NCBI GenBank assembly: GCA_018663505.1
Contig: JABJQG010000020.1
Span: 1 to 64,000 of the forward strand
Length of the DNA stretch: 64,000 nt
Source: Pseudobdellovibrionaceae bacterium
GTDB lineage: Bacteria; Bdellovibrionota; Bdellovibrionia; Bdellovibrionales; UBA1609
Reading direction: 5' to 3'
Shown here: positions 46,641-56,024 of the stretch, one piece after another
How positions within the stretch are numbered: the stretch's first letter is position 1
Layout: every line of letters starts with the position of its first letter
Notes under the pieces: generated by a model
Databases searched by the model: none
Told to the model about the DNA's origin: nothing
The model's input: the letters and a program-made list of their open reading frames with translations, nothing else
Program-made: the position numbers and the translations under genes

Positions 46641-47480
46641 ATGAACATTAAAAATTACAAACCAATCATCGAAGAAGCCTACAGTATGACCCAAGAAGGG
46701 GTATTTAAACAAGATGAAGTGGACGTAAAAATAATTGATGCCATTAGAGACACTATTAATCTTCTAAACGAAGGGCACATTCGGGTGAGTGAAAAGGTAG
46801 GAGATGTATGGATAACAAATGAATGGGTTAAAAAAGCCATTCTCCTGTATTTTCGAGTTAAAAAAATGAAGGTTGAAGAAGTTGGACCTTTTCGTTTTGT
46901 GGACAAAATACCATTAAAAAAATGGAATGGCACTGAAGGTGTTAGAGTTGTTCCCCATGCACTTGTGCGTAAAGGCGCTTATGTAAAATCTGGTGCTGTG
47001 CTTATGCCGTCTTATGTTAACATTGGTGCTTATGTTGGTAGTGGCACAATGGTAGATACCTGGGCAACCGTAGGTTCATGTGCTCAAATTGGAGATCATG
47101 TACACCTCTCTGGCGGAGTTGGCATTGGTGGGGTTTTAGAGCCTATTCAAGCAGCTCCGGTGATCATAGAGAATCACGCTTTTATTGGGTCAAGATGCAT
47201 CATCGTGGAAGGCACTCTCATTGAAGAAGGTGCTGTTATTGGAGCTGGAGTCACTATCACTGCCAGTACAAAAATAATTGATGTCTCAGGTAAAGAAGCT
47301 ACTGAATATAAGGGTCGAGTCCCAAGAAATTCTGTGGTTATACCTGGTAGTTATCAGAAGGATTTTCCCGCGGGGACCTATGGTGTGAACTGCGCCCTTA
47401 TTATTGGCCAAAGAAAAGAGTCCACAGACAAAAAAGTCTCTTTAACGGCTGCCCTTCGTGACTTTAATGTAAGTGTTTAA
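46641..47480 (+). CDS. dapD: tetrahydrodipicolinate N-succinyltransferase
   Basis: Adds succinyl from succinyl-CoA to tetrahydrodipicolinate in the succinylase route to DAP and lysine (279 aa). The N-terminal helical part (1-95) is followed by a left-handed beta-helix of hexapeptide repeats (about 105-235), with MVDTWATVGSCAQIG and HLSGGVGIGGVLEP, both active-site segments of DapD. The tail PGTY-like stretch FPAGTYGVNCALI is as expected. It lies 45 nt after the MpaA-like gene on the same strand, with an AAAGGA ribosome site, so the two may share a transcript. It shows that this organism makes mDAP by the succinylated route. Confidence 0.97.
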   Translation: MNIKNYKPIIEEAYSMTQEGVFKQDEVDVKIIDAIRDTINLLNEGHIRVSEKVGDVWITNEWVKKAILLYFRVKKMKVEEVGPFRFVDKIPLKKWNGTEGVRVVPHALVRKGAYVKSGAVLMPSYVNIGAYVGSGTMVDTWATVGSCAQIGDHVHLSGGVGIGGVLEPIQAAPVIIENHAFIGSRCIIVEGTLIEEGAVIGAGVTITASTKIIDVSGKEATEYKGRVPRNSVVIPGSYQKDFPAGTYGVNCALIIGQRKESTDKKVSLTAALRDFNVSV

Positions 47481-47611
47481 AGTTAAAGATCAAATTCTGT
47501 AAATTCATAAGATGTTTTCATAGTTTTAGTGTTATCACCTGCCGCGTAAAAGAGCACTGCTCATCTACATAATAGTGGAGCAACTGAGGTGGAGTATGTT
47601 AGGTTTAGTTT

Positions 47612-48826
47612 ATGAATTTATCCTGGAAAATATTTAAAGCCTATCTTTTCTCAAAAAGATCTGGTGCAGCCATAAAAACTATCTCTCGTATTTCCATATT
47701 TAATGTATGCGTAGGGATAATGAGTTTTATTATCGTGATGAGTGTTATGAGTGGCTTCAGAGACTCTCTCACTCAAAGATTTTTTAAAATTGAGCCACAC
47801 GTTGCTGTGGAAGGAGAACTGGGCGAAAAAGAAACCCTTCTGCTTAAAAATCATCCTAATGTTAGACAGATCGCAAGATATTCCCAAAGTGATGTTATCG
47901 TTCGTACAATCGATGGCATATTTAATGGTGCCGTTATAAAAGGATATGAGCAAAATTTTTTACAAGAACTTTTTAGTCGCATGCTCAGCGCTAGACCGAA
48001 CAATGCTGAAAAAAAAATTTTAATGGCAAGTGTTCAAAGCCTCAAACCCAACGAAATTATTATGGGTTCTAACTTGGCATATGCTCTTAATGTTATCGAA
48101 GGTGACGAGCTCGTTGTCATACCACCTGAAACCTTACTCCTCCCTGCTGGTGAGGCTCCTGAATATAAAAAAGTTATAATTGCTGCGACATTCACATCTG
48201 ATATCCCTGACATTGACGCCCGTTCTATTTTTTACCGCTTCAACAAGGGACATGATGAGTTTAATGAAAACCTAAGTAACAAAAAGGGTTTTGAGTTCTG
48301 GCTGCATGAACCCTACGAATATACAAATTTTCAAGAAGTATTAAATAAGTTAAATCTAAAATCACAGTCTTGGAAAGAAAGAAATGCAAGCTTGTTTTAT
48401 GCTATATCCTTAGAGAAATATACAATGGGAACTTTTCTCTTCCTAGCAGGCCTCATAACATGTTTATCTATTGTTTCTGTCATGGTTTTACTCTTGTTAC
48501 AAAAACAAAGTGATATCGGTATATTGCTTACCCTGGGGCTTTCAAGAAAAAGAACACAAAATACATTTACCACAATGGGCTTATATTTATCTTATATGGG
48601 GTTAGGCCTTGGGATAATATTAGGCTTAGCTGTTTGCTTTTACTTGATGTTTTTTCCTTTAGATATTTTGTCTAAAATATATTATGACACAACAATACCT
48701 GTTAATATTAGTGTATTCTTTGTTGCTGTTGTCATTGTTGCTGCGGCAATAATTTCATTCATAGTATCCTGGCTTCCAACTAGACAGTTACTAAAAATTA
48801 GTCCTGTGGATTGTCTAAGAAAATAA
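47612..48826 (+). CDS. LolC/LolE-family lipoprotein-releasing permease
   Basis: Inner-membrane permease of the lipoprotein-releasing ABC system (404 aa). It has the LolC/E layout: a first helix (about 25-48), a large periplasmic MacB-like domain (about 50-265) and three C-terminal helices (FtsX domain). The N-terminal WKIFKAYLFSKRSG and the stretch FIIVMSVMSGFRDSL are characteristic, as is the end LPTRQLLKISPVDCLRK. It should form a homo- or heterodimer with a LolD ATPase, which is not in this window, so its partner is encoded elsewhere. Weak ribosome site (AGG, 8 nt). It stands alone. Confidence 0.88.
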   Translation: MNLSWKIFKAYLFSKRSGAAIKTISRISIFNVCVGIMSFIIVMSVMSGFRDSLTQRFFKIEPHVAVEGELGEKETLLLKNHPNVRQIARYSQSDVIVRTIDGIFNGAVIKGYEQNFLQELFSRMLSARPNNAEKKILMASVQSLKPNEIIMGSNLAYALNVIEGDELVVIPPETLLLPAGEAPEYKKVIIAATFTSDIPDIDARSIFYRFNKGHDEFNENLSNKKGFEFWLHEPYEYTNFQEVLNKLNLKSQSWKERNASLFYAISLEKYTMGTFLFLAGLITCLSIVSVMVLLLLQKQSDIGILLTLGLSRKRTQNTFTTMGLYLSYMGLGLGIILGLAVCFYLMFFPLDILSKIYYDTTIPVNISVFFVAVVIVAAAIISFIVSWLPTRQLLKISPVDCLRK

Positions 48827-49103
48827 AACTATACGGCTAAGAAAGAATCCTACTCCTTCATAGCGTAAATGTTCCACAAATACCATATGTTAACACTTGA
48901 GGTTCCGAAGCCATTGATTCATAGAATTAGTTTTGAAATGATATGCACCTCTCCAAGAAGGAATAATAATGAAAATTTAATCATATTTATTTTTTATCTC
49001 AAATTGGGTCATTATATCTCTGTATTTTTTAATTTAACCCTAATAGTTCTTGGACTAAAGTCCGACAAGTAAGATAAATACTGCGTTTTTAAAGGACTCA
49101 TTT
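48827..49103 (+). other. 277-nt intergenic region before the beta-helix lipoprotein
   Basis: AT-rich gap. A short stem GGAC-TAAA-GTCC lies at about 49053-49064. A 67-codon open frame (48869-49072) has no ribosome site and an unlikely composition, so I do not call it. The region presumably holds the promoter of the next gene. Confidence 0.4.
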
Positions 49104-51671
49104 ATGAAGTTAAGTTTCTTACCCAGTTTTATTGTAATAGCATCTATTTTGTTAAATATTTCTTGTACTAGAAATGTGGAAAAATCATCTACCACAATCA
49201 TTGAGATGCCATCAAAGGCATCCATAAAACAAATGGTTCAGTCAAAGCCAACAGCTCCCACAAAACTTTCAGAAATTGATTGTTATGCTGTTTTTGTTGG
49301 GGCTCCCGAATTAAATCAAAATTATTGCGAAGGGACTAATGTTACTGGAACAATTTTACAAAATTTTAACTATTATGATTTTTTTGGAAGCTTCCCTTCA
49401 GGAGCAATTGTTGATATTATGATCCCTAATGGGTCGGATAGAAAATTTTCTATAATTGGTTTTCAAAAAGAAGTTGGTCAAAGCTGCCAAGACTTAAAAG
49501 ATCCTGTACAAAATTACAATGCCATGTCTGAACCATTTTTGATAGGATCTTCTGATCTCATATTATTATCAGGCGGTACAGTGACTGTTGATATTTCAGT
49601 AACCATGGACCCAAACACCACTTTTGAAATGGGCAATTGTTATGGCCCTAATGTTCCCGGTACTGGGGGAAGCGGTGATACAACAACTCCAAGTATTGAA
49701 TTAACACTATCCGATGTAGACCCCGTGTACCCAACTAATGGAATGAACTGGAATGATTATATAGATAATGGAAATTCAAGTATAACAGCTTTTGAACAAT
49801 CTGGGGTAGCTTGTGATGCCACAGGTAATGGCTTTCAAACTTGTATCCATGGAGGGGAATTAAAAAAAGTGGTGGCCACAGGCACTGGGGATTGTTCTTC
49901 ATATTATGCTTATGATAATTTAGGTGCTTTTAGCTGGGAGTGTATTTCTACCAGTGCAAACACCATTACTTTTTTTACTCGAAGTTTAAAATCTGGAAAA
50001 TTTTTAAAAGACCTTATTGATCTAGGTGGATGGAAATCAAACTTTGTTATAGTTGCAAACTCAAATAGTGCTAATGTATTGAATACTGCACCAGAGACAT
50101 GGTGGACAAACCCAGTGGTAGCAGCCCCTGATAGTTCTTCAGCTCCCCAAGCTTTAACATCTACTAGTACCATTTATTATATATCAACATCGGGGAATTC
50201 ACATGGTTATTTATTTCAGGCAAATAATGTGGCACTAGTAACACTTCCAAATACTGCACTTAATTATGTTGGTATAAATTCTTGTAATATCACAACAAAT
50301 TCAACTTCAGGGATTGAAGATTGTCAGATTGTTGGATTAAACAAAAACTACTTGTGGATTGAAGTCACATCGGGCGACTCATCAGGAGCGAACGATAACT
50401 TCGCATATTTCTTTTATAATATTAAGTTTTCAAAAATTATTGGGAATTTTAATAAAAACTTCAAAGCTGGAATGTTAATTAAAAATTCGAACTCTAACTA
50501 CATCCATGCTTTTATTGCCCAAGGGCGATCCAATGCTCTTAGAGATCATGGCATCAAGATGTTGGATTCTAGTTATAACACATTTCATCACTTACAATTA
50601 ACTAATTTTGATCATGGATTATGGGTAAGTACAGGTTCTGCAAGTAACAAAATTCATTTAGTGAGAAGTTATAATAACGGCGGACAGGGTGTTTATCTTG
50701 ATGGCGCAGGTTCTGATAATAATACATTATCTCGAATCATGGCTTTTCATAATTCAAGTACTGGAGTTTTCTCTGGAAGTAATGGAAATACCTTAGCTTT
50801 TTCAACTTTAAATGCTAATGCAGTTTTTGGTTTAAGTACCTCTGGGACAACCTCATTTGACGTGCACTCTGTGGTTGCTTCTGGAAATCAGTCAGGAGTT
50901 AAGCATACCGGCACATCTTCTGTAAAAATGTCGGATATGGTTTCCACAAATAATACACAATATGGTTATACATCATCAGGGACCTTATCTTTAAATCAAA
51001 ATTTTGGCTATAACATAGTTGGCAATAATGGAACTTCAGATTGTTTTAATTCTGGGAGCTATACAGGTGCGCCATACTCTGACACAGCATGCACTGGAGC
51101 AGGAACAATAGTTTCAAACAAATCCTTACTCAATGCGTATGTAGACATAGTTACTACTAACGATGTTGCAAATCCAGATGATGCCAATGGGTCCTTAGCT
51201 CAATCCAGTATTAATGATTGGCTTACATTTGATAATGACTTTAGAATTTGGGGATCCCAATTAGCAAATGCTTTAAGCCATTCTAATTCAAGATGCCAAG
51301 GAGGCACTTGTCAAATTTATGATTATACTTTGAAGAACTCAGATAACGTAATTTATAACAATAGTATTGATGGTATTAGTGCAAACCCTGTAATAACCAC
51401 AGGAGCTTGTCCTGCTGCTCTAAATGGCTCTTCTTATACAGATCAACAGGTCCCCTCAAATACTTTCTTGCTAAGGGCCTATGAAGTTGTAGGAGACCTA
51501 AATGGTGATGATGATGGATTGTGTGAATCTAATGAAAGATGTATTTACACTCCTAATATCGGAGCTTACCAAGGAGACCACTATGGTGGTGTATCAAAAT
51601 TAGGCTGTACGTTTCAAGATGGCACCGTTACTGGTGTAAAGCTATTTAGATTTACTGTTAATGGTATCTAA
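49104..51671 (+). CDS. surface lipoprotein with right-handed parallel beta-helix
   Basis: Predicted lipoprotein of 855 aa. The signal peptide ends in a lipobox at ISC (Cys21). After a linker rich in Ser/Thr/Lys, a first region (about 50-200) holds paired cysteines. The central part (about 360-650) is a right-handed parallel beta-helix of the NosD type: short Asn/Gly/Ser-rich coils with the recurring N-x-I/L and H-x-L pattern (for example NYIHAF, NTFHHLQL, NKIHLVRSY, NTLSRIMAF). The C-terminal part has a Ca-binding-like DLNGDDDG and CESNERC, followed by IGAYQGDHYGG. No catalytic motif is seen. Such proteins bind or process surface polysaccharides or serve in adhesion; the role here is unknown. 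Confidence 0.75.
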   Translation: MKLSFLPSFIVIASILLNISCTRNVEKSSTTIIEMPSKASIKQMVQSKPTAPTKLSEIDCYAVFVGAPELNQNYCEGTNVTGTILQNFNYYDFFGSFPSGAIVDIMIPNGSDRKFSIIGFQKEVGQSCQDLKDPVQNYNAMSEPFLIGSSDLILLSGGTVTVDISVTMDPNTTFEMGNCYGPNVPGTGGSGDTTTPSIELTLSDVDPVYPTNGMNWNDYIDNGNSSITAFEQSGVACDATGNGFQTCIHGGELKKVVATGTGDCSSYYAYDNLGAFSWECISTSANTITFFTRSLKSGKFLKDLIDLGGWKSNFVIVANSNSANVLNTAPETWWTNPVVAAPDSSSAPQALTSTSTIYYISTSGNSHGYLFQANNVALVTLPNTALNYVGINSCNITTNSTSGIEDCQIVGLNKNYLWIEVTSGDSSGANDNFAYFFYNIKFSKIIGNFNKNFKAGMLIKNSNSNYIHAFIAQGRSNALRDHGIKMLDSSYNTFHHLQLTNFDHGLWVSTGSASNKIHLVRSYNNGGQGVYLDGAGSDNNTLSRIMAFHNSSTGVFSGSNGNTLAFSTLNANAVFGLSTSGTTSFDVHSVVASGNQSGVKHTGTSSVKMSDMVSTNNTQYGYTSSGTLSLNQNFGYNIVGNNGTSDCFNSGSYTGAPYSDTACTGAGTIVSNKSLLNAYVDIVTTNDVANPDDANGSLAQSSINDWLTFDNDFRIWGSQLANALSHSNSRCQGGTCQIYDYTLKNSDNVIYNNSIDGISANPVITTGACPAALNGSSYTDQQVPSNTFLLRAYEVVGDLNGDDDGLCESNERCIYTPNIGAYQGDHYGGVSKLGCTFQDGTVTGVKLFRFTVNGI

Positions 51672-51740
51672 ACTATTGATTCCCTTATTGCGATAAAAAG
51701 ATAGTTAGATTTATGGCCTGCATGGATGCCCACTCACTTA

Positions 51741-52271
51741 TTAGTCTACAATAGCCAGAGTCTTCATAATTCTATAAAACCATGATTTTGTGTCACGGGT
51801 TTCACTTTTATACTTTTTTAAAATATCTTTAGGTTTCATTTTAGATAGACGGGGTGATTCTATGTAGTTTTGCAGAAGATCATCTTTTTCTAAAATATCC
51901 TCACAGTCTAAACACTCTATAATAGATGTAGCTTGATCCAATGAATAGATCATAGGATGTTCATCCATCCTTAAATCTTCTTTTAGTTGACCACCAAACA
52001 CACTTTCTGTTTCGAAAACAGCCCCAGTTCTCACTCCATCAATGATATTCCACTCAACAATTTGTCCACAAAACATCAATTGCTGTTTAATGATATTTTC
52101 ATTTTTATCTTTAAAAATATATAATTCGGCGTCAAACTCACTGTGGTACCAAGAACTGGTCACTTCTTGTGAGCTGGTTCTAATAGTATCTACTGTCATT
52201 TTTTTAAAGCCTAAGGCAATTTCCTTTGCATTAAAAAGCATTGGAATTTCATCTTTTAAGCAAGCTGACAT
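51741..52271 (-). CDS. conserved hypothetical protein of the Mla operon
   Basis: No recognised family (176 aa), no signal peptide or membrane helix, so probably cytoplasmic. It looks like a small alpha/beta protein: a beta-rich first half (ELYIFKDKNENIIKQQLMFCGQIVEW) in two parts and a helical acidic second half with CLDCEDILEKDD. The second ATG (52271) is chosen because the GAGGT site lies 7 nt before it, too close to the ATG at 52277. It is the fourth gene of the mlaE-mlaF-mlaD unit, 18 nt after mlaD, so it may support phospholipid transport or its regulation. MlaC and MlaB are absent, and it does not resemble them in any clear way. Confidence 0.6.
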   Translation of the reverse strand: MSACLKDEIPMLFNAKEIALGFKKMTVDTIRTSSQEVTSSWYHSEFDAELYIFKDKNENIIKQQLMFCGQIVEWNIIDGVRTGAVFETESVFGGQLKEDLRMDEHPMIYSLDQATSIIECLDCEDILEKDDLLQNYIESPRLSKMKPKDILKKYKSETRDTKSWFYRIMKTLAIVD

Positions 52272-52289
52272 AATCATTACCTCTACTAT

Positions 52290-53243
52290 CTATTTGCCAC
52301 CGGCAGGTTTACGTTTCTTTTTCTCTTCATTTCTAACATCATCTACTTTTCCACTTAACAAAAATGTTTTCTGCATAGCTTTTAACAACACCACAGCTTC
52401 ATCCAAAGCTTCAAGAGCTCTTAAGGATGCCTGGGGAAGATCACTACCCACAGTTTCTAGAGCAGGTGCTAATGCTCCCACCATAATATTCATGTTCTTA
52501 ATCAGCTCAGCCATTTGTTGAGCTGAATTTGGCATGTTCTTTCTAAACTCAGGAAGAAATAAATTTATCTCATAAATAATTTTTGCAAGATTATCCACCA
52601 ATAACTTCATATTTTTCTTTTTTGTTAAAGGCTTGGTTACACGTATTATCTGTTTTGCCATATGGTCCATGTTTTTCAACAAAGGATCTAGACGATCAAA
52701 CATTTTAACCATTGCTTCTGTTCGTCTTTTGTCAGTAAATGCATGCGCCAATGTCTTTAAGTTTACCATGACTCCTTCTAAATTGTTCATAAAAGGACCT
52801 AATTTTCTACCGCTTACCAAATCCATAATATCAAAACTGGGCTTTGATATTATATTGGAACCTTTTGGCAAAATTTTTGCGCTGGCTGACCCAACTGTTA
52901 TGTCAATTACCTTTTCTCCAATCACAAAAGGTCTCACAACAATAAGTTCAGAATCATCTCTTACTCGTTTGTGAAATTTCTCAAGAATTTCAAAATGGAT
53001 CAATACCTCATTATTGGAAATTAAATCCACAGACTCCACCATGCCAGCTCTCAAGCCTGCTATTTGAACACGTGTGCCAACATGAATCCCTTCTGCGCTT
53101 TCAAGTTTAGTTTGAAAACTTACTTTAGAGGAAAACCAACCTTTTTTAACAGCAATACCTGCAGTGGAAACAACCACCCCCAATAGTGCGAATCCCACAA
53201 ATATACCAGCCACTCTTTCAAATTTATTAAATTTAATTTTCAT
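52290..53243 (-). CDS. mlaD: MlaD-like MCE-domain lipid transport protein
   Basis: Membrane-anchored periplasmic subunit of an MCE transporter (317 aa). One N-terminal helix (about 12-32), then the MCE beta-barrel domain (about 40-120, with GTRVQIAGLRAGMVESV), then a long helical region to about 300 and a basic tail. It is longer than E. coli MlaD (about 180 aa), closer to the longer MCE proteins of other phyla, whose helices form a lipid tunnel. It overlaps the ATPase gene by 4 bp and is followed by a gene of unknown function. Confidence 0.88.
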   Translation of the reverse strand: MKIKFNKFERVAGIFVGFALLGVVVSTAGIAVKKGWFSSKVSFQTKLESAEGIHVGTRVQIAGLRAGMVESVDLISNNEVLIHFEILEKFHKRVRDDSELIVVRPFVIGEKVIDITVGSASAKILPKGSNIISKPSFDIMDLVSGRKLGPFMNNLEGVMVNLKTLAHAFTDKRRTEAMVKMFDRLDPLLKNMDHMAKQIIRVTKPLTKKKNMKLLVDNLAKIIYEINLFLPEFRKNMPNSAQQMAELIKNMNIMVGALAPALETVGSDLPQASLRALEALDEAVVLLKAMQKTFLLSGKVDDVRNEEKKKRKPAGGK

Positions 53244-53923
53244 GCAGCCACCTTAATTTTGTTGGCTTCTATAAACATATCTTTAGCAGCTAAAGAATCT
53301 AAAAAGTGATCATCTTCGCTAACTATAAATACATGTTTTATAACACCAAGACGCATTTCTTCTTGAATAAGACTTGTTAAAATTATCTGACTCTCCGAAC
53401 TCATCCCGGTAGTCGGATCATCCAGTAGCAACATCTCTGGGTTTTGCAAGAAAGCGCGAACAACACATGCTTCTTTACGCATTCCCCCTGACACATCTGA
53501 TGGCCGTTTATGTGCAGCCTCAGTTAAACTAAACATATCCAACAAGTCCATTACCCGTTTTTCTGCATTAATAGGATCAAAAGTCTTATGATAAGTGATA
53601 GGTAGCATAAGATTTTCAAAAATCGTTCGATTATTTAACAACCCACCATAGTCAAAACTAAAACCTATATTTAGCCTAAATGGTAAAAACTCATCAAATG
53701 AATAGTTAGAAACAACTTCATCATTAATCAAGTATTCACCTTTAGTTGGTAACGATAAGCCTGCCATTATACGAATTATTGAGGATTTCCCACTCCCCCG
53801 CTTTCCTTTAATACTAACTATCTGACCAAGTGGAATTTCAATGGAAATATCTTTTAAAAAATCATTATTATCATAACCAAAGGAGAGGTTTCTGAATTCT
53901 AACTTGGAAAAACTTTTTTTCAT
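53240..53923 (-). CDS. mlaF: MlaF-like ABC ATPase with altered catalytic residues
   Basis: ATP-binding subunit of the MCE/Mla transporter (227 aa). Walker A is intact (GKRGSGKSS, K46), as is the signature SGGMRK (145-150). Three positions that normally serve hydrolysis are changed: the Q-loop Gln is Asp (D91 in SFDYGG), the residue after Walker B is Asp not Glu (LLLDDP, D169), and the H-loop His is Glu (VSEDD, E202). It should bind ATP, but its hydrolysis may be slow or use other residues. Gene order mlaE-mlaF-mlaD with 1-nt spacing and 4-bp overlap gives a coupled operon. Confidence 0.82.
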   Translation of the reverse strand: MKKSFSKLEFRNLSFGYDNNDFLKDISIEIPLGQIVSIKGKRGSGKSSIIRIMAGLSLPTKGEYLINDEVVSNYSFDEFLPFRLNIGFSFDYGGLLNNRTIFENLMLPITYHKTFDPINAEKRVMDLLDMFSLTEAAHKRPSDVSGGMRKEACVVRAFLQNPEMLLLDDPTTGMSSESQIILTSLIQEEMRLGVIKHVFIVSEDDHFLDSLAAKDMFIEANKIKVAA

Positions 53924-53924
53924 A

Positions 53925-54770
53925 TTAAATCACACCTAGCTTTAAGAGTTGGTTTAAATAAAATAAAATAGTTACAGAAATATTGAAAACAATGACATAT
54001 ATGATTGAGTTCACTACTGCTTTAATTGTAGCCTGAGGAACTTCTGTTGGTGAGTATTTAACACTTAACCCTTGGTAAGAACACACTATAAAAATAATCA
54101 ATCCACTAAATGTATTTTTAAGAAAAAACAGAAATACATCAGCTGACTCAAAAGCATTTGCTAAAGAGTTTAAATAAAATCCAAAGGGAATATCTAGAAT
54201 CAATTTTGTCACTACATAGCCACCTAAAAAAGCTATTAAAACAAAATAAAAGGCTAGGCATATAACACTGATCACTCCGCCTAACAATCTTGGAAAAACT
54301 ATATAACTTAATGGGTTTATCCCCATTGATTCTAAAGCATCAATTTCTTTGTTAACTTTCATTGCCCCAATCTCTGAAGCAACAGCCGTTCCAGAGCGTG
54401 CAATAACGATCAGGGCCGTCAAAAGTGGAGCTACTTCTCGCAGAATAATAAGTATTAGTAGATCTCCAATCATATCTGCACCACCCAGAAGGCTGAGTTG
54501 CATGGATGACTGAATAATTACAATACTACCTGATGATATGGCCAAAACAGTAATGAGGGGTAGTCCCTGCCAACCGGTAAAGTATATCTGTGCCGATACA
54601 ACACTAAAAACAGTTCTTAGCCCCTGCGCCTGGTCAAATACCGCCGATCTAAATGAAAGATAGATCATCATCAAAACGTTGCGTGTGTAACTGAAAATAG
54701 AAATGATTTTCCGACCAAGTAAGTCGATTTGTTCAATAAAAAATAACGGTAAAATCATTATAGCTCTCAT
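53925..54770 (-). CDS. mlaE: MlaE-like MCE transporter permease
   Basis: Permease subunit of the Mla-type lipid transporter (281 aa). Five to six helices follow an N-terminal amphipathic helix. The MlaE family signature lies in the middle: VIARSGTAVASEIGAM, followed by KEIDALESMGINPLSYIVFPRLLGG, a segment which contacts the ATPase (here given as part of about 118-160). The start may instead be the second ATG at 54758, which has a GAGAG site; the upstream ATG does not. First gene of the operon with mlaF, mlaD and the unknown protein; divergent from the aldolase gene. The system probably keeps outer-membrane lipid asymmetry. Confidence 0.87.
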   Translation of the reverse strand: MRAIMILPLFFIEQIDLLGRKIISIFSYTRNVLMMIYLSFRSAVFDQAQGLRTVFSVVSAQIYFTGWQGLPLITVLAISSGSIVIIQSSMQLSLLGGADMIGDLLILIILREVAPLLTALIVIARSGTAVASEIGAMKVNKEIDALESMGINPLSYIVFPRLLGGVISVICLAFYFVLIAFLGGYVVTKLILDIPFGFYLNSLANAFESADVFLFFLKNTFSGLIIFIVCSYQGLSVKYSPTEVPQATIKAVVNSIIYVIVFNISVTILFYLNQLLKLGVI

Positions 54771-54953
54771 TTACTTATTATTCGGAATTTTTTGTTGTAT
54801 TCCTTAGTCATTCCCTGTAACTAGACTTTAAAAGTTAAGTGAAATTAATTTAAAAATGTTGACAAATTAGGCTAGACTAATGCCTTAATTATACTGCGCA
54901 TTGGTCCTGCTAAAATCACTTATTCGTCTTATCAATTTAACAAAGGAGATTTT

Positions 54954-56024
54954 GTGGGACAGTTTCAATCAGGAGTATTATGGGGTGAAGATTTAAAAAA
55001 TTTATATGACCATTCTCGTGAAAACAAATTTGCCATTCCAGCCGTAAATGTTGTGGGTACAAATTCTATTAATGCTATTTTAGAATGTGCCAAAAAAGTC
55101 AACTCACCTGTTATGATTCAGTTTTCAAATGGCGGAGCTCATTTCTTCGGCGGAAAAAGCCTAAGCAACAAAGACCACTTTGCTGCTATAAAAGGTGGTG
55201 TTGCTGGAGCACAATACGTGCATGCAATGGCTGAAGCCTACGATGTACCTGTTGTCCTTCATACCGATCATGCTGCCAAAAAACTCCTGCCATGGATTGA
55301 TGGTTTACTTTCCGCAGGTGAAGACTATTTTAAGACTCACAAAAAGCCTCTTTTTAGTTCACATATGTTAGATCTCTCTGAAGAGTCCCTTGAAGAAAAC
55401 ATTTCTATTTCAAAAAGCTATTTAGCAAAAATGAGTTCCATTGGAATGTCGCTAGAGATCGAGTTAGGTGTCACAGGCGGAGAGGAAGATGGTATTGATA
55501 ATACTGAAATTGACAACTCTAAATTATACACTCAACCTGAAGAAGTGAGCTACTCATATGAACAGCTTACAGAAGTTTCTCCCATGTTTACCATTGCCGC
55601 CTCCTTCGGGAATGTTCATGGAGTGTACAAACCAGGGAATGTGAGTTTAACTCCAAAAATACTTAAAAACTCTCAGCAATATATTCATGATAAATTTCAT
55701 ACTACGAGCACTAAGCCAGTTTCCTTTGTTTTTCACGGTGGATCAGGGTCAAACAAAGATGAGATTCGTGAGGCTATTGACTACGGTGTGATCAAAATGA
55801 ACCTCGATACCGATATTCAATGGGCCTATTGGGATGGAGTTAAACATTACACTTCAGAATTTAATGAATTCCTTCAAAGTCAAATTGGTAATCCTGAAGG
55901 CGAAGAAAAGCCTAACAAAAAATATTATGATCCAAGAGCTTGGTTACGTAAGGGTGAAGAGAGCCTAGTTATGCGACTTGAAAAAAGCTTTGAAGACCTA
56001 AACTGTATTGATAAGAATCAATAA
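54954..56024 (+). CDS. fbaA: class II fructose-bisphosphate aldolase
   Basis: Zinc-dependent aldolase of the E. coli FbaA type (356 aa), central to glycolysis and gluconeogenesis. HTDHAAKKLLPW (about 107-118) supplies the catalytic Asp and a zinc His, ELGVTGGEEDG (about 174-184) the next acidic ligand region, then FGNVHGVYK and FHGGSGS (about 260-266) with the remaining His and the phosphate loop. NLDTDIQWAYW is typical of the class IIA branch. The start is a GTG with an AAAGGAG ribosome site. Its last 7 bp overlap the DUF218 gene on the other strand. A TTGACA lies about 100 nt upstream, but I found no matching -10 box. Confidence 0.95.
   Translation: MGQFQSGVLWGEDLKNLYDHSRENKFAIPAVNVVGTNSINAILECAKKVNSPVMIQFSNGGAHFFGGKSLSNKDHFAAIKGGVAGAQYVHAMAEAYDVPVVLHTDHAAKKLLPWIDGLLSAGEDYFKTHKKPLFSSHMLDLSEESLEENISISKSYLAKMSSIGMSLEIELGVTGGEEDGIDNTEIDNSKLYTQPEEVSYSYEQLTEVSPMFTIAASFGNVHGVYKPGNVSLTPKILKNSQQYIHDKFHTTSTKPVSFVFHGGSGSNKDEIREAIDYGVIKMNLDTDIQWAYWDGVKHYTSEFNEFLQSQIGNPEGEEKPNKKYYDPRAWLRKGEESLVMRLEKSFEDLNCIDKNQ

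Noticed and set aside
48869-49072. 67-codon open frame before the beta-helix lipoprotein
   Set aside because: No ribosome site, odd composition and no likeness to any protein; it lies in an AT-rich intergenic region.
54856-54900. TTGACA at about 54860 as the aldolase promoter
   Set aside because: No acceptable -10 box lies 15-19 bp downstream; the closest TATACT is 25 bp away.
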